Shown in pieces: positions 53,569-61,450 of a stretch of 64,000 nt of DNA (positions are counted from its first letter, which is position 1; the number at the start of each line of letters is the position of its first letter). Both the position numbers and the translations under genes were made by a program. The stretch comes from Sphingopyxis alaskensis RB2256 (GTDB taxonomy: Bacteria > Pseudomonadota > Alphaproteobacteria > Sphingomonadales > Sphingomonadaceae). The stretch is taken from assembly GCF_000013985.1 (NCBI RefSeq), contig NC_008048.1, forward strand, positions 1,364,001 to 1,428,000, in the 5' to 3' direction. The notes under the pieces were generated by a model. The model searched no databases, was not told the DNA's origin, and saw nothing but the letters and a program-made list of their open reading frames with translations.

Positions 53569-54555
53569 CTACAGCGACCGGGCGGCCTCCATCGTCAGCA
53601 TGAGCGAATGCTTGCGCGCGTCGTGATCATATATTGATGACGCGATGATGATTTCGTCCGCTCCGGTGCGCGCCTGAAAGGCCGCCAGCCCCGCCGCGAC
53701 ATCATCGACCGTGCCGATCGCCGAGCATTGCAGCACATGGTCGAGGATCGCGCGCGCATTGGGCGGCAGGCTGTCCTTATATCCCGCAATCGGTGGTTTC
53801 ATCCTGCCCGGATTACCGGTGCGCAGCGCGACGAAGGCCTGTTGTTGCGAACTTGCGATCAGTTCGGCTTCCTCGCGTGTGTCGGCGGCGAAGGCATTGA
53901 ACGCGGCCGCAGCATAGGGTTCGGCAAGCTGCTCCGAGGGTTTGAACTGGCGGCGATAGATGTCGAGCGCCTCGTCGAGCGCGTCGGGCGCGAAATGGCT
54001 GGCAAAGGCATAGGGCAGGCCGAGCATCGCGGCGAGCCGCGCGCCGAACAGGCTCGATCCCAGAATCCACAGCGGAATCTTCGCCCCTTCGCCCGGCACC
54101 GCGCGAATGCCGAGCCGGTCGTCGCCGGCAAGGAAGGCTTGCAGTTCGAGGACGTCCTGCGGGAACTGCCGTTCGTCGCTTGCGAGATTGCGACGCAGCG
54201 CATGGGCGACGCGCTGGTCGGAGCCGGGCGCGCGGCCGAGTCCGAGGTCGATACGGCCAGGGAACAGCGCCTCCAATGTCCCGAACTGTTCGGCGATCAC
54301 CATCGGGGCGTGGTTCGGCAGCATGATCCCGCCCGCGCCGATGCGGATCGCCCGCGTCGCGTGCCCGATATGCGCGAGCACCACGGACGTCGCAGCGCTC
54401 GCAATCCCCGCCATGCCATGATGCTCGGCGACCCAATAGCGATGATAGCCGAGCGTCTCCGCATGACGGGCCAGATCGGCGGCATTGGCGAGCGATTGGG
54501 CGATCGTGCCGGTATCGGTAACGGGCACGAGGTCGAGGAACGAAAGTTTCGGCAT
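53569..54555 (-). CDS. LLM class flavin-dependent oxidoreductase
   Basis: A 328-residue luciferase-like TIM-barrel protein of the YhbW/MsnO8 group: [55 protein letters not shown] and [12 protein letters not shown] are family marks. Substrate is unknown. ATG 54555 (MPKLSFLD) was chosen; in-frame codons upstream lie in an unconserved stretch. It lies 45 nt after a repeat and the Lrp gene. Confidence 0.88.
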   Translation of the reverse strand: MPKLSFLDLVPVTDTGTIAQSLANAADLARHAETLGYHRYWVAEHHGMAGIASAATSVVLAHIGHATRAIRIGAGGIMLPNHAPMVIAEQFGTLEALFPGRIDLGLGRAPGSDQRVAHALRRNLASDERQFPQDVLELQAFLAGDDRLGIRAVPGEGAKIPLWILGSSLFGARLAAMLGLPYAFASHFAPDALDEALDIYRRQFKPSEQLAEPYAAAAFNAFAADTREEAELIASSQQQAFVALRTGNPGRMKPPIAGYKDSLPPNARAILDHVLQCSAIGTVDDVAAGLAAFQARTGADEIIIASSIYDHDARKHSLMLTMEAARSL

Positions 54556-54600
54556 GAAACCGATATGCGGTGGAGGGGCACAGTGTTCAACCTCTCCCCC

Positions 54601-54632
54601 CGTCATTGCGAGGAGCGAAGCGAAGCAATGAC
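54601..54632. repeat. Half copy of the CGTCATTGCGAG repeat
   Basis: CGTCATTGCGAGGAGCGAAG followed by CGAAGCAATGACC matches one arm of the element at 27217-27310 and is itself a hairpin (GTCATTGC/GCAATGAC). It sits at the 3' end of the Lrp-family gene. Confidence 0.8.
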
Positions 54633-54634
54633 CA

Positions 54635-55087
54635 TCAGGCCCGCTCGTCCTTCGGCGAATCCATCAGGACATAGGTGGTGATCGAATGCACCTGCGGCAG
54701 GACACCGAGCACCTCGGTATGGAAATGCTTGTAGCTCGCCAGATCCTCGGTCTCGACGCGCAACAGATATTCGATGGTGCCGGTGATATTGTGGCATTCG
54801 CGCACCTCGGGCGCTTCTGCCATCGCCGCCTCGAAATCGGCCTGCGACTTCTTGGTGTGCGACGACAGGCCGACGGTGACATAGGCAAGGAAAGTCAAAC
54901 CGAGCTTTGCGGGGTCGATCACCGCGCGATAACCCTTGATCACGCCGCTGCGTTCGAGTTCCTGCACGCGGCGCAGGCACGCCGAGGGCGACAGCCCGAC
55001 GCGATCGGCAAGCTCGAGGTTCGAGATTCGTCCGTCGCGCGACAACTCATGCAATATCTTGCGGCCTATGGCGTCAATTTTGACCAT
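54635..55087 (-). CDS. Lrp/AsnC family transcriptional regulator
   Basis: A 150-residue regulator: N-terminal helix-turn-helix ([21 protein letters not shown]) and C-terminal RAM ligand domain ([19 protein letters not shown] ... [18 protein letters not shown]). These sense amino acids and form octamers. It is divergent from a LysE-type exporter 73 nt away, a standard regulator-exporter pairing. ATG 55087 ([12 protein letters not shown]) was chosen over two upstream options. Confidence 0.94.
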   Translation of the reverse strand: MVKIDAIGRKILHELSRDGRISNLELADRVGLSPSACLRRVQELERSGVIKGYRAVIDPAKLGLTFLAYVTVGLSSHTKKSQADFEAAMAEAPEVRECHNITGTIEYLLRVETEDLASYKHFHTEVLGVLPQVHSITTYVLMDSPKDERA

Positions 55088-55160
55088 GTATTGCATAATA
55101 TAACTAAAAACGGCCCATCTTTGCAATCCATAGCGCATCGAAGCGCATTATATTGCGTCC
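55088..55160. promoter_or_regulatory. Divergent regulatory region with Lrp-like boxes
   Basis: The 73-nt spacer is far more AT-rich than its surroundings. It holds the near-palindrome CGCATTATATTGCG (55144-55157) directly before the exporter ATG and a related half, TTGCATAATATAAC (55091-55104), next to the regulator. Paired AT-centred boxes fit binding by the Lrp protein and joint control. Confidence 0.5.
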
Positions 55161-55751
55161 ATGAACCAGACCACCCTCGCCGCACTCTCTGCCTTCGCGC
55201 TTGTCTCGTCGATCACGCCGGGGCCGAACAACATGATGCTGATGGCGTCGGGCGCCAATTTCGGGCTTCGCCGCACCGTGCCGCATGCGCTGGGCGTCGG
55301 CATCGGTTTCACGCTGATGATCGTGCTGGTCGGCGTCGGTCTGATGGGACTGTTCGACCTGTTCCCGGTTCTGAACCTTGTGCTCAAGATGGTGAGCGTC
55401 GTTTATCTGCTGTGGCTGGCGTGGAAGATCGCCCACGCCGCAGCGCCCGATACGGCGGGGCGCTCGCGCGGCAAACCGATGAGCTTTTTCCAGGCGGTGC
55501 TGTTCCAGTGGGTGAACCCCAAGGCCTGGTCGATGGCGCTGACCGCGATCGCGCTTTACGCCCCCGATCGCAATCTGGCCGCCGTGCTGCTCGTCGCGGC
55601 CATCTTCGGCCTCATCAACCTGCCCTCGACGAGCCTGTGGGCGGTGATGGGCGTGTCGCTGCGCGGCTGGCTGTCGAGTCCGGCGCGGCTCCGCGCATTC
55701 AACTGGACGATGGCGGCGTTGCTCGTCGGATCGCTCGCGCTGCTCATGTGA
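55161..55751 (+). CDS. LysE/RhtB family amino acid exporter
   Basis: A 196-residue membrane protein with about six helices. The N-terminal signature ALVSSITPGPNNMMLMASGANFG and the later FFQAVLFQWVNPKAWSMALTA are typical of the family, which exports amino acids such as homoserine, leucine or lysine. No ribosome site is obvious; the ATG is right after the Lrp-like box. Pairing with the divergent regulator suggests amino-acid-induced export. Confidence 0.92.
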   Translation: MNQTTLAALSAFALVSSITPGPNNMMLMASGANFGLRRTVPHALGVGIGFTLMIVLVGVGLMGLFDLFPVLNLVLKMVSVVYLLWLAWKIAHAAAPDTAGRSRGKPMSFFQAVLFQWVNPKAWSMALTAIALYAPDRNLAAVLLVAAIFGLINLPSTSLWAVMGVSLRGWLSSPARLRAFNWTMAALLVGSLALLM

Positions 55752-55814
55752 TTGCAAGGTTGCTGCTTGCAACCTAAAGACGGCGCTCCCCCTTCCTGAC
55801 CGGAGAAGAGAGCC

Positions 55815-56831
55815 ATGCAAAGCCGCCGCCTCGGAAAAAGCGCCATCCATGTGTCCGACATCTGCATGGGGACGATGACCTTCGGCAGCCAGACCGACGA
55901 GGCGGAGGCGTTCCGCATCCTCGACCGCTGTTTCGACGAGGGGATCAATTTCTATGACACCGCGGAGGGCTATCCCGTGCCGCCCGACACCCGATGGGTC
56001 GGCCGCACCGAGGAGATCGTCGGGCGCTGGCTGAAGACCAAGCCGCGCGACGCCATCATCCTCGCGACCAAGGTGTCCGGGCCGAGCCACACCTGGTTCA
56101 GGTCGCCGTGCCGTAGCGGCATGACCGCGCTCGACCGCAAGAATATCTTTCAGGCGATCGACGACAGCCTGACGCGGCTCCAGACCGATTATGTCGACCT
56201 CTATCAGACGCACTGGCCCGACCATGACGCGCCCTATGACGAGGTGATGGACGCGCTCGATGAACTCGTGCGGATCGGCAAGGTCCGCATCCTCGGCTGC
56301 TCGAACGAGACGAGCTGGGGGCTGATGAAATCGCTCGCGGCATCCGAGCGGCTGGGCGTCGCGCGCTACCACACGATCCAGAATAATTTCAGCCTCAACA
56401 ACCGCCGTTTCGAGGATGAGCTGGCGCAGGTCTGCCGACAGGAAGGCGTCAGCCTCATCCCCTATTCGCCGCTGGCGGGCGGCGTGCTGTCGGGCAAATA
56501 TCAGGGCGGCGCGGCGCCGGAGGGCGCGCGCTTTTCACGCTATCTCGCGATGGAAGGACGGCAGGCGGCGATGGGGCGCCGTTTCGTCAATGAAAAGACG
56601 CTCGCCGCGACCGAACGCTATCTGAAAATCGCCGCAGACGCCGGACTGCATCCGGTGACGATGGCGACCGCCTGGTCGAAGCAGCATGATTTCGTCGCCT
56701 CGACGATCGTCGGGGTCAGCGCCTACGACCAGCTTGATCCGATCCTCGATGCAAAGGATCTGGTGCTGGAGGGCGATGTGATGAAGTCGCTGCACAAGGT
56801 CGGCAAGGACATCCTCTATCCGATGGGCTGA
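55815..56831 (+). CDS. Aldo/keto reductase (Tas-like)
   Basis: A 338-residue NADPH-dependent TIM-barrel reductase. Catalytic residues are in NFYDTAEGYPVPPDTRWVG (Asp, Tyr), ILATKVSGP (Lys) and LYQTHWPDHD (His). The YPVPP-type loop is characteristic of the Tas subgroup. Start MQSRRLGKSAIHVSD follows GAGAAGAGAG. Substrate unknown; single gene. Confidence 0.92.
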   Translation: MQSRRLGKSAIHVSDICMGTMTFGSQTDEAEAFRILDRCFDEGINFYDTAEGYPVPPDTRWVGRTEEIVGRWLKTKPRDAIILATKVSGPSHTWFRSPCRSGMTALDRKNIFQAIDDSLTRLQTDYVDLYQTHWPDHDAPYDEVMDALDELVRIGKVRILGCSNETSWGLMKSLAASERLGVARYHTIQNNFSLNNRRFEDELAQVCRQEGVSLIPYSPLAGGVLSGKYQGGAAPEGARFSRYLAMEGRQAAMGRRFVNEKTLAATERYLKIAADAGLHPVTMATAWSKQHDFVASTIVGVSAYDQLDPILDAKDLVLEGDVMKSLHKVGKDILYPMG

Positions 56832-56892
56832 TCGCCTTGCGCCGCGAGCCACGGCCGCTATTCTGGCGCTATCAGAACCAAGGAGTTTCCGC

Positions 56893-57360
56893 ATGCCCCC
56901 CATCCGCCGCGCCTTTTTTGTCGTCGCCGCCTCCGCCGCCGCCATCGGCACCGCGCACGCCGCGAACCCGGTGATGTTCCGCGACGCGGGCTGCGGCTGC
57001 TGCCTCAAATGGCTGGAACAGGTGAAGGCATCGTTCGGGCGCAAGGTCACGGTCGTCAACTCGGCCGACATGGCGGCGGTCAAGGACAAGCAGGGCGTGC
57101 CGCCGACGCTGCGAAGCTGCCACACGGTGCTCGTCGGCGGCTATGTCATCGAGGGTCATGTGCCCGCGAAGGAGATCGCCCGCCTGCTCCGCGAAAAGCC
57201 GAAGGGGGTAAAGGGACTCGCGGTCGGCGGGATGCCCATCGGCTCGCCCGGCATGGAACATGGCGATCACCGCGAAGCCTATAAAGTGATGACCTTCGGC
57301 CCCGGCGGCCAGCGCGTCTACGCGAGCTATGCCGCAAGCGGCGGCGCACACGCGCACTGA
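56893..57360 (+). CDS. DUF411 metal-binding secreted protein
   Basis: A 155-residue exported protein: signal ending GTAHA, then DUF411 with the CGCC motif in DAGCGCCLKWLEQVKA, a Cys in LRSCHTVLVGGYVIEGHVP, and a His-rich end (SGGAHAH). DUF411 proteins occur near copper and other metal resistance genes; none are visible here. AAGGAG precedes the ATG by 8 nt. Confidence 0.9.
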   Translation: MPPIRRAFFVVAASAAAIGTAHAANPVMFRDAGCGCCLKWLEQVKASFGRKVTVVNSADMAAVKDKQGVPPTLRSCHTVLVGGYVIEGHVPAKEIARLLREKPKGVKGLAVGGMPIGSPGMEHGDHREAYKVMTFGPGGQRVYASYAASGGAHAH

Positions 57361-57368
57361 GCCTTTTT

Positions 57369-57394
57369 GTCAACCCGGCCTTCGCCGGGACGAC
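57369..57394. repeat. Short hairpin repeat (CCCGGCCTTCGCCGGG)
   Basis: CCCGGC and GCCGGG pair around CTTC with GTCAA/CGAC outer sequence. The same hairpin in the inverse form lies at 7600-7625 (CCCGGCGAAGGCCGGG), so this is a dispersed element. It sits between two convergent genes. Confidence 0.7.
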
Positions 57395-57416
57395 AATATG
57401 TTTTCAAAGCGAAACT

Positions 57417-58283
57417 TTACAAACTCGCCTTGAACAGCGCGAGTTGGCGGCTCCACGCCTTCTCCGCCGCCGCTTCGTCATAGACGCGCCCGTCGGGCGG
57501 GCACCAGCCGTGCTGCGCCGGATAGACCTCGACCTCGTGCCACTCTGGCCGCGGTTCAAGCACCGATTTCAGCAAGACCTTCTCGTTCGGGCTTTCCTTG
57601 TCGTCATCCTCGGCGATCGCGAACAGATAGCCGGCCTTGCTTGCAGGGATCAGCAGATGCGGGCTGTCGGGCTTGTCGGTGGCGACGCTGGCGCCGTGAA
57701 AGCTCGCCGCCGCGCGCACGCGACCGGGCTTCAGCGCCGCGGTATAGATCGTCATCGGCCCGCCCATGCAATAGCCGCTGGTCCCGATCCCGCGCGCCGT
57801 ATCGACCTCGCCTTGCGCGTCGAGGAAGGCAAGATGTGCCGCGGCGTCGGTTTCGACCAGCGGCCGCGACAATTGCTTCAGATAGCCGAACAATTTTTCC
57901 CGCACCGCGGCGACACCCCAATGATTTTCGGCGTCCACCACGGGCGCCTTCTGCCAGCGATAAAAGGGATTGACGCACAGCACTGCATAGCCGTCGCCCG
58001 CCAGCCGCTCGGCCATCTGGCGAAAGGCCGGGCGCAGGCCGCGGATGTCGGGCCACACAATCACGCCGGGATGCTTGTCCTCGGTGGGCGCCACAAAATA
58101 AGCGTCGCAGATACCGTCGGCCGTCGTGATCGAGACATCGCGGCCCTTCACCGGCTTGCCCGCGATGGCGCGCGCGGGCAGCGCCGCCATCAATGCACCC
58201 GCGCCCGCAAGTGCCGCAAAGCTGCGGCGTGCGACGGGCATTCCCGCACGGTCTCGATCGGCTTCCATCTTTTCGGTGCACAT
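57417..58283 (-). CDS. Dienelactone hydrolase family protein, exported
   Basis: A 288-residue hydrolase. The N terminus has a twin-arginine-like signal (ARRSFAALAGAGALMAALPA), so it is probably exported folded. The nucleophile Cys lies in GTSGYCMGGPM, a usual DLH motif, and the catalytic His in YPAQHGWCPP. Start at 58283 has AGGAG seven nucleotides upstream. True substrates of these periplasmic relatives are not known. Confidence 0.9.
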   Translation of the reverse strand: MCTEKMEADRDRAGMPVARRSFAALAGAGALMAALPARAIAGKPVKGRDVSITTADGICDAYFVAPTEDKHPGVIVWPDIRGLRPAFRQMAERLAGDGYAVLCVNPFYRWQKAPVVDAENHWGVAAVREKLFGYLKQLSRPLVETDAAAHLAFLDAQGEVDTARGIGTSGYCMGGPMTIYTAALKPGRVRAAASFHGASVATDKPDSPHLLIPASKAGYLFAIAEDDDKESPNEKVLLKSVLEPRPEWHEVEVYPAQHGWCPPDGRVYDEAAAEKAWSRQLALFKASL

Positions 58284-58510
58284 GGGGTTTCTCCTTGTGG
58301 GCATTTCGGAAAATCCCGGAAAGCGGTGCAACTTTCCTCGCGATTCCCATTGTCGTCCCGCCTTCGGGATCAAACGGGCGCAAGGCTAGTCCGACATTGC
58401 ATTGAAGGAAATCGGTTTTCTGCACTGGCCAGGCTTCAGGCAAACAAGGGGTTCACGCGCCCTTCGTTGATGCTGATACGTCGCGCGAAGTGACACAATC
58501 GCTGCGGGCG

Positions 58511-60334
58511 TCACTCCACCGTCACCGACTTCGCCAGATTACGCGGCTGATCGACGTCGGTGCCCTTCGCCACCGCGACATGATAGGCGAGAAGCTGCAC
58601 CGGCACCGCATAGACCAGCGGCGCGATCAGCGGGTGGACCTTGGGCATTTCGATCGTCGCCATGCAGCCGTCGCCCGCCTCGGCGATGCCGTCGGCGTCA
58701 GAGATGAGTACGACCTTGCCGCCGCGCGCCATCACTTCCTGCATGTTGCTGACGGTCTTTTCAAAGAGCGGGCCGCTGGGCGCGAGAACGATCACCGGGA
58801 CCGCCTCGTCGATCAGCGCGATGGGCCCATGCTTCATTTCACCCGACGCATAGCCTTCGGCGTGGATATAGCTGATTTCCTTGAGCTTCAGCGCGCCTTC
58901 GAGCGCGAGCGGATAGTCGGGACCGCGGCCGAGATAAAGCACGTCGCGCGCCGGGGCGATCAGGTGCGCCATCGCGGCGATGTCCTCGTCATGCGCGAGC
59001 GCGGCGTTGAGCGCAGCGGGCGCTTCGACCAGATGCTTGACGATCTCGCGCTCCTCGGCGGCGCTGAGCTTGCCCTTTTTGAGCGCCAGGTGCGCGGCGA
59101 GCGCCGCCAGCACCGCCAGCTGGCAGGTGAAGGCCTTGGTCGAGGCGACGCCGATTTCGGGTCCGGCATGGGTCGGGAGCAGCAGGTCGGCCTCGCGCGC
59201 CATGCTGCTCGTCGGGACGTTGACGACGACCGCGATCGTCTGCCCATTCGCTTTGCAATGGCGCAGCGCCGCGAGCGTGTCGGCTGTCTCGCCCGACTGC
59301 GAGATGAAGAGCGCGAGCCCGCCGGGTTGCAGCACCGGGTCGCGGTAGCGGAACTCCGACGCGACATCGATGTCGACGGGGACGCGCGCGAAAGTCTCGA
59401 ACCAGTATTTCGCGACCATGCCGGCGTAGAAGCTGGTGCCGCACGCGACGATGGTGATGCGGTCGATTGCGGAGAGGTCGAAATCCATCTGCGGCAATGC
59501 AACCGTCTGTTCGAGCGGGCGGATGTAGGAGGAGAGCGTCTGCGCCACGACGGTCGGCTGCTCGAAGATCTCCTTCTGCATGAAATGACGGTAATTGCCC
59601 TTCTCGACCGCCGCGGCGGTGACACCCGACGTGGTCACTTCGCGTTCGACCGGATTGTTTTCGCTGTCGAATATCTGCGCGCCGTCGCGCGTGATGACGA
59701 CCCAGTCGCCCTCGTCGAGATAGGCGATTCTCTGCGTCAGCGGCGCGAGCGCGAGCGCGTCGGAACCGAGGAAAGTCTCCCCCTCGCCATAGCCGACGAC
59801 GAGGGGCGAGCCAAGGCGCGCGCCGATCAGCAGGTCCGGATGCTGGCGAAAGGCGATGGCGAGCGCAAAGGCGCCGCGCAACGCTGGCAATATCGCCTGC
59901 ACCGCCTCGGTCGGCGACTTGCCCGCCTCGACCTGTTCGCTGACGAGGTGCGCGACGACCTCCGTGTCGGTCTCGCTTTCGAACGTGCGGCCCCGCGCCT
60001 GCAAGCCCTCGCGCAGCGGTTTGAAGTTTTCGATGATGCCGTTGTGAACGAGCGCGACTTCGGCGGTCGCGTGCGGATGCGCGTTGCTGGTGGTCGGCGC
60101 GCCGTGCGTCGCCCAGCGCGTGTGCGCAATACCCACGGTGCCGGGCGCGGGGTTGCCCGCGAGTTCCTTCACCAGATTGGCCAGCTTGCCCTCGGCGCGG
60201 CGGCGGATCAACTGCCCGCCCTCGACCGTGCAGACGCCCGCGCTGTCATAGCCGCGATATTCCATGCGCCTGAGGCCGTCGACGAGGCGCTCGGCGACCT
60301 GATCCTTGCCGATGATTCCGATAATTCCGCACAT
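58511..60334 (-). CDS. glmS: Glucosamine-6-phosphate synthase (isomerizing)
   Basis: A 607-residue enzyme that makes GlcN-6-P from fructose-6-P and glutamine. The N-terminal glutaminase domain has the catalytic Cys2 (MCGIIGIIG), TRWATHGAP and HNGIIENF. Two SIS domains follow, with TIVACGTSFYAGMVAKYWFE, ISQSGETADTLAAL and EGALKLKEISYIHAEGY. It ends with the usual PRNLAKSVTVE. Same strand as glmU, but three other genes lie between. No glmS ribozyme is visible upstream. Confidence 0.98.
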   Translation of the reverse strand: MCGIIGIIGKDQVAERLVDGLRRMEYRGYDSAGVCTVEGGQLIRRRAEGKLANLVKELAGNPAPGTVGIAHTRWATHGAPTTSNAHPHATAEVALVHNGIIENFKPLREGLQARGRTFESETDTEVVAHLVSEQVEAGKSPTEAVQAILPALRGAFALAIAFRQHPDLLIGARLGSPLVVGYGEGETFLGSDALALAPLTQRIAYLDEGDWVVITRDGAQIFDSENNPVEREVTTSGVTAAAVEKGNYRHFMQKEIFEQPTVVAQTLSSYIRPLEQTVALPQMDFDLSAIDRITIVACGTSFYAGMVAKYWFETFARVPVDIDVASEFRYRDPVLQPGGLALFISQSGETADTLAALRHCKANGQTIAVVVNVPTSSMAREADLLLPTHAGPEIGVASTKAFTCQLAVLAALAAHLALKKGKLSAAEEREIVKHLVEAPAALNAALAHDEDIAAMAHLIAPARDVLYLGRGPDYPLALEGALKLKEISYIHAEGYASGEMKHGPIALIDEAVPVIVLAPSGPLFEKTVSNMQEVMARGGKVVLISDADGIAEAGDGCMATIEMPKVHPLIAPLVYAVPVQLLAYHVAVAKGTDVDQPRNLAKSVTVE

Positions 60335-60352
60335 GTGGGTCTGGCTTTCGTC

Positions 60353-60733
60353 TTAGAGCGTATAGGGGACACGGATGCCCGGCATATTCGCCGGAAAATC
60401 CTTGATATTACGGGTGATGAGAACGCGTCCGCGCGTCTGGGCCGTTGCCAGTATAATTGCGTCGGGCGACTTCAACCGCGGTCGGTCGCGGCGCAGCGCC
60501 GCTGCTCGCGAGGAGATTTCGTCGTCGATTTCATCCAGGCCGAAATGCGCCAGAAACGCCATCGCCTCGCTGACAACGCGATCGTCGCCCTTTGACAGCA
60601 CTTCGATCCACGCGATGCGGCTGATCCAGGGGCGGGCGCCATTGCGCGCAGCGCGCTGAATTTCGACCCGCGCCGGCGGATAACCGGCGAGGGCATCGAT
60701 GACGATATTTGCGTCGAACGTATAACCGCTCAC
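60353..60733 (-). CDS. vapC: PIN domain ribonuclease toxin (VapC type)
   Basis: A 126-residue PIN-domain protein. Acidic residues of the active site are in YTFDANIVIDALAG (first Asp), RIAWIEVLSKG (Glu), KSPDAIILATA (Asp) and RVLITRNIKDFP. VapC toxins cut tRNA or rRNA. The start overlaps the antitoxin stop by 4 nt, normal for such pairs. It ends 18 nt before glmS, which may be driven by the same message. Confidence 0.9.
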   Translation of the reverse strand: MSGYTFDANIVIDALAGYPPARVEIQRAARNGARPWISRIAWIEVLSKGDDRVVSEAMAFLAHFGLDEIDDEISSRAAALRRDRPRLKSPDAIILATAQTRGRVLITRNIKDFPANMPGIRVPYTL

Positions 60734-61104
60734 TTGGGGTGCGGACTTTTGGGTTCGGGATATTTCCCGGCGATCATATCGAGATAGATCTGCCGCTGGC
60801 GATCATCCTCGGCGTCGAACATGTCGGGCGATTCTGCGCGCACTTCCTCATAATCATCATCCCAGGGCCGCGTCCATTCGGCCCGGCGCTTCCGATCATA
60901 ATCATGCGGATCAACAGAAATGCCGTTTCGGGACCAGAGTCCGAAGCCGCGTTCGATCCAATCGCCATCATTCGACACCGGTTGCGCCTGATATGCCGCG
61001 ACGGCGTCGCGCAGCACGGCCGCCCGGCTTTTGCCCTGTTCATGGGCAATCCGGTCGAGACGCTTGATCTCTTCATCAGGCAGGTCGGCAAGAATGCGGG
61101 TCAT
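60730..61104 (-). CDS. vapB: VapB-type antitoxin with ribbon-helix-helix domain
   Basis: A 124-residue protein. The N-terminal 40 residues (MTRILADLPDEEIKRLDRIA ... SRAAVLRDAVAAYQ) form an Arc-like ribbon-helix-helix DNA-binding domain. The rest is long and acidic/aromatic (WTRPWDDDYEEVRAES) and is probably the toxin-binding arm. It is longer than the 70-90 residues typical of VapB. Repeats of TGATAT just upstream suggest self-regulation. Confidence 0.85.
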   Translation of the reverse strand: MTRILADLPDEEIKRLDRIAHEQGKSRAAVLRDAVAAYQAQPVSNDGDWIERGFGLWSRNGISVDPHDYDRKRRAEWTRPWDDDYEEVRAESPDMFDAEDDRQRQIYLDMIAGKYPEPKSPHPK

Positions 61105-61133
61105 TGATATACTGATATCATATCATGATATCG
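61105..61133 (-). promoter_or_regulatory. Likely VapB operator
   Basis: Three TGATAT repeats at 61105, 61113 and 61126 and the 12-bp palindrome ATATCATGATAT (61120-61131) lie directly before the antitoxin start. This is a common autoregulatory site layout for ribbon-helix-helix antitoxins. Confidence 0.6.
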
Positions 61134-61135
61134 CG

Positions 61136-61450
61136 TCAAGCGCGCCCGAAGTTGCGATCAACAAAAATCATCGCGAACTGCACCGGATCGGGAGCCACAC
61201 CATTACCCTCGGCAAAGCGCGCCTTGCCGTCGGTCCATATCTTGCGGATCTGCGCGGGCAGTTCGGGGCCGAACTTCATCTGCTGCTCGACGATCCGCTC
61301 CCAGCTTCCGGTCAAGCCGAAGCTCTGCTCAAGCTGAGGCACCATCGCCCTGCACCAGGCCTCGGTCGCCGGATCGAGATGCCCGATCACCTTCAGCACC
61401 CAGGCGTCGACGAAGCGCAGGAAGGGCTGGTCGGTGTAACGGTCGCTCAT
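61136..61450 (-). CDS. Conserved small protein coupled to glmU
   Basis: A 104-residue, mainly helical protein of no family I recognise (MSDRYTDQPFLRFVDAWVLK ... GLTGSWERIVEQQMKFG). Its ATG overlaps the glmU stop (ATGA), so it is translated with glmU. It has no signal peptide or membrane segment. Confidence 0.75.
   Translation of the reverse strand: MSDRYTDQPFLRFVDAWVLKVIGHLDPATEAWCRAMVPQLEQSFGLTGSWERIVEQQMKFGPELPAQIRKIWTDGKARFAEGNGVAPDPVQFAMIFVDRNFGRA

Noticed and set aside
60335..60352. glmS ribozyme upstream of glmS
   Set aside because: Only 18 nt separate glmS from vapC, too short for the ribozyme, which is also not expected in this lineage.
58490..60595. A 701-codon open frame antisense to glmS
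   Set aside because: High-GC shadow frame: glmS is certain from catalytic motifs over its whole length, and the antisense product is Arg/Asp/His-rich without recognisable segments.
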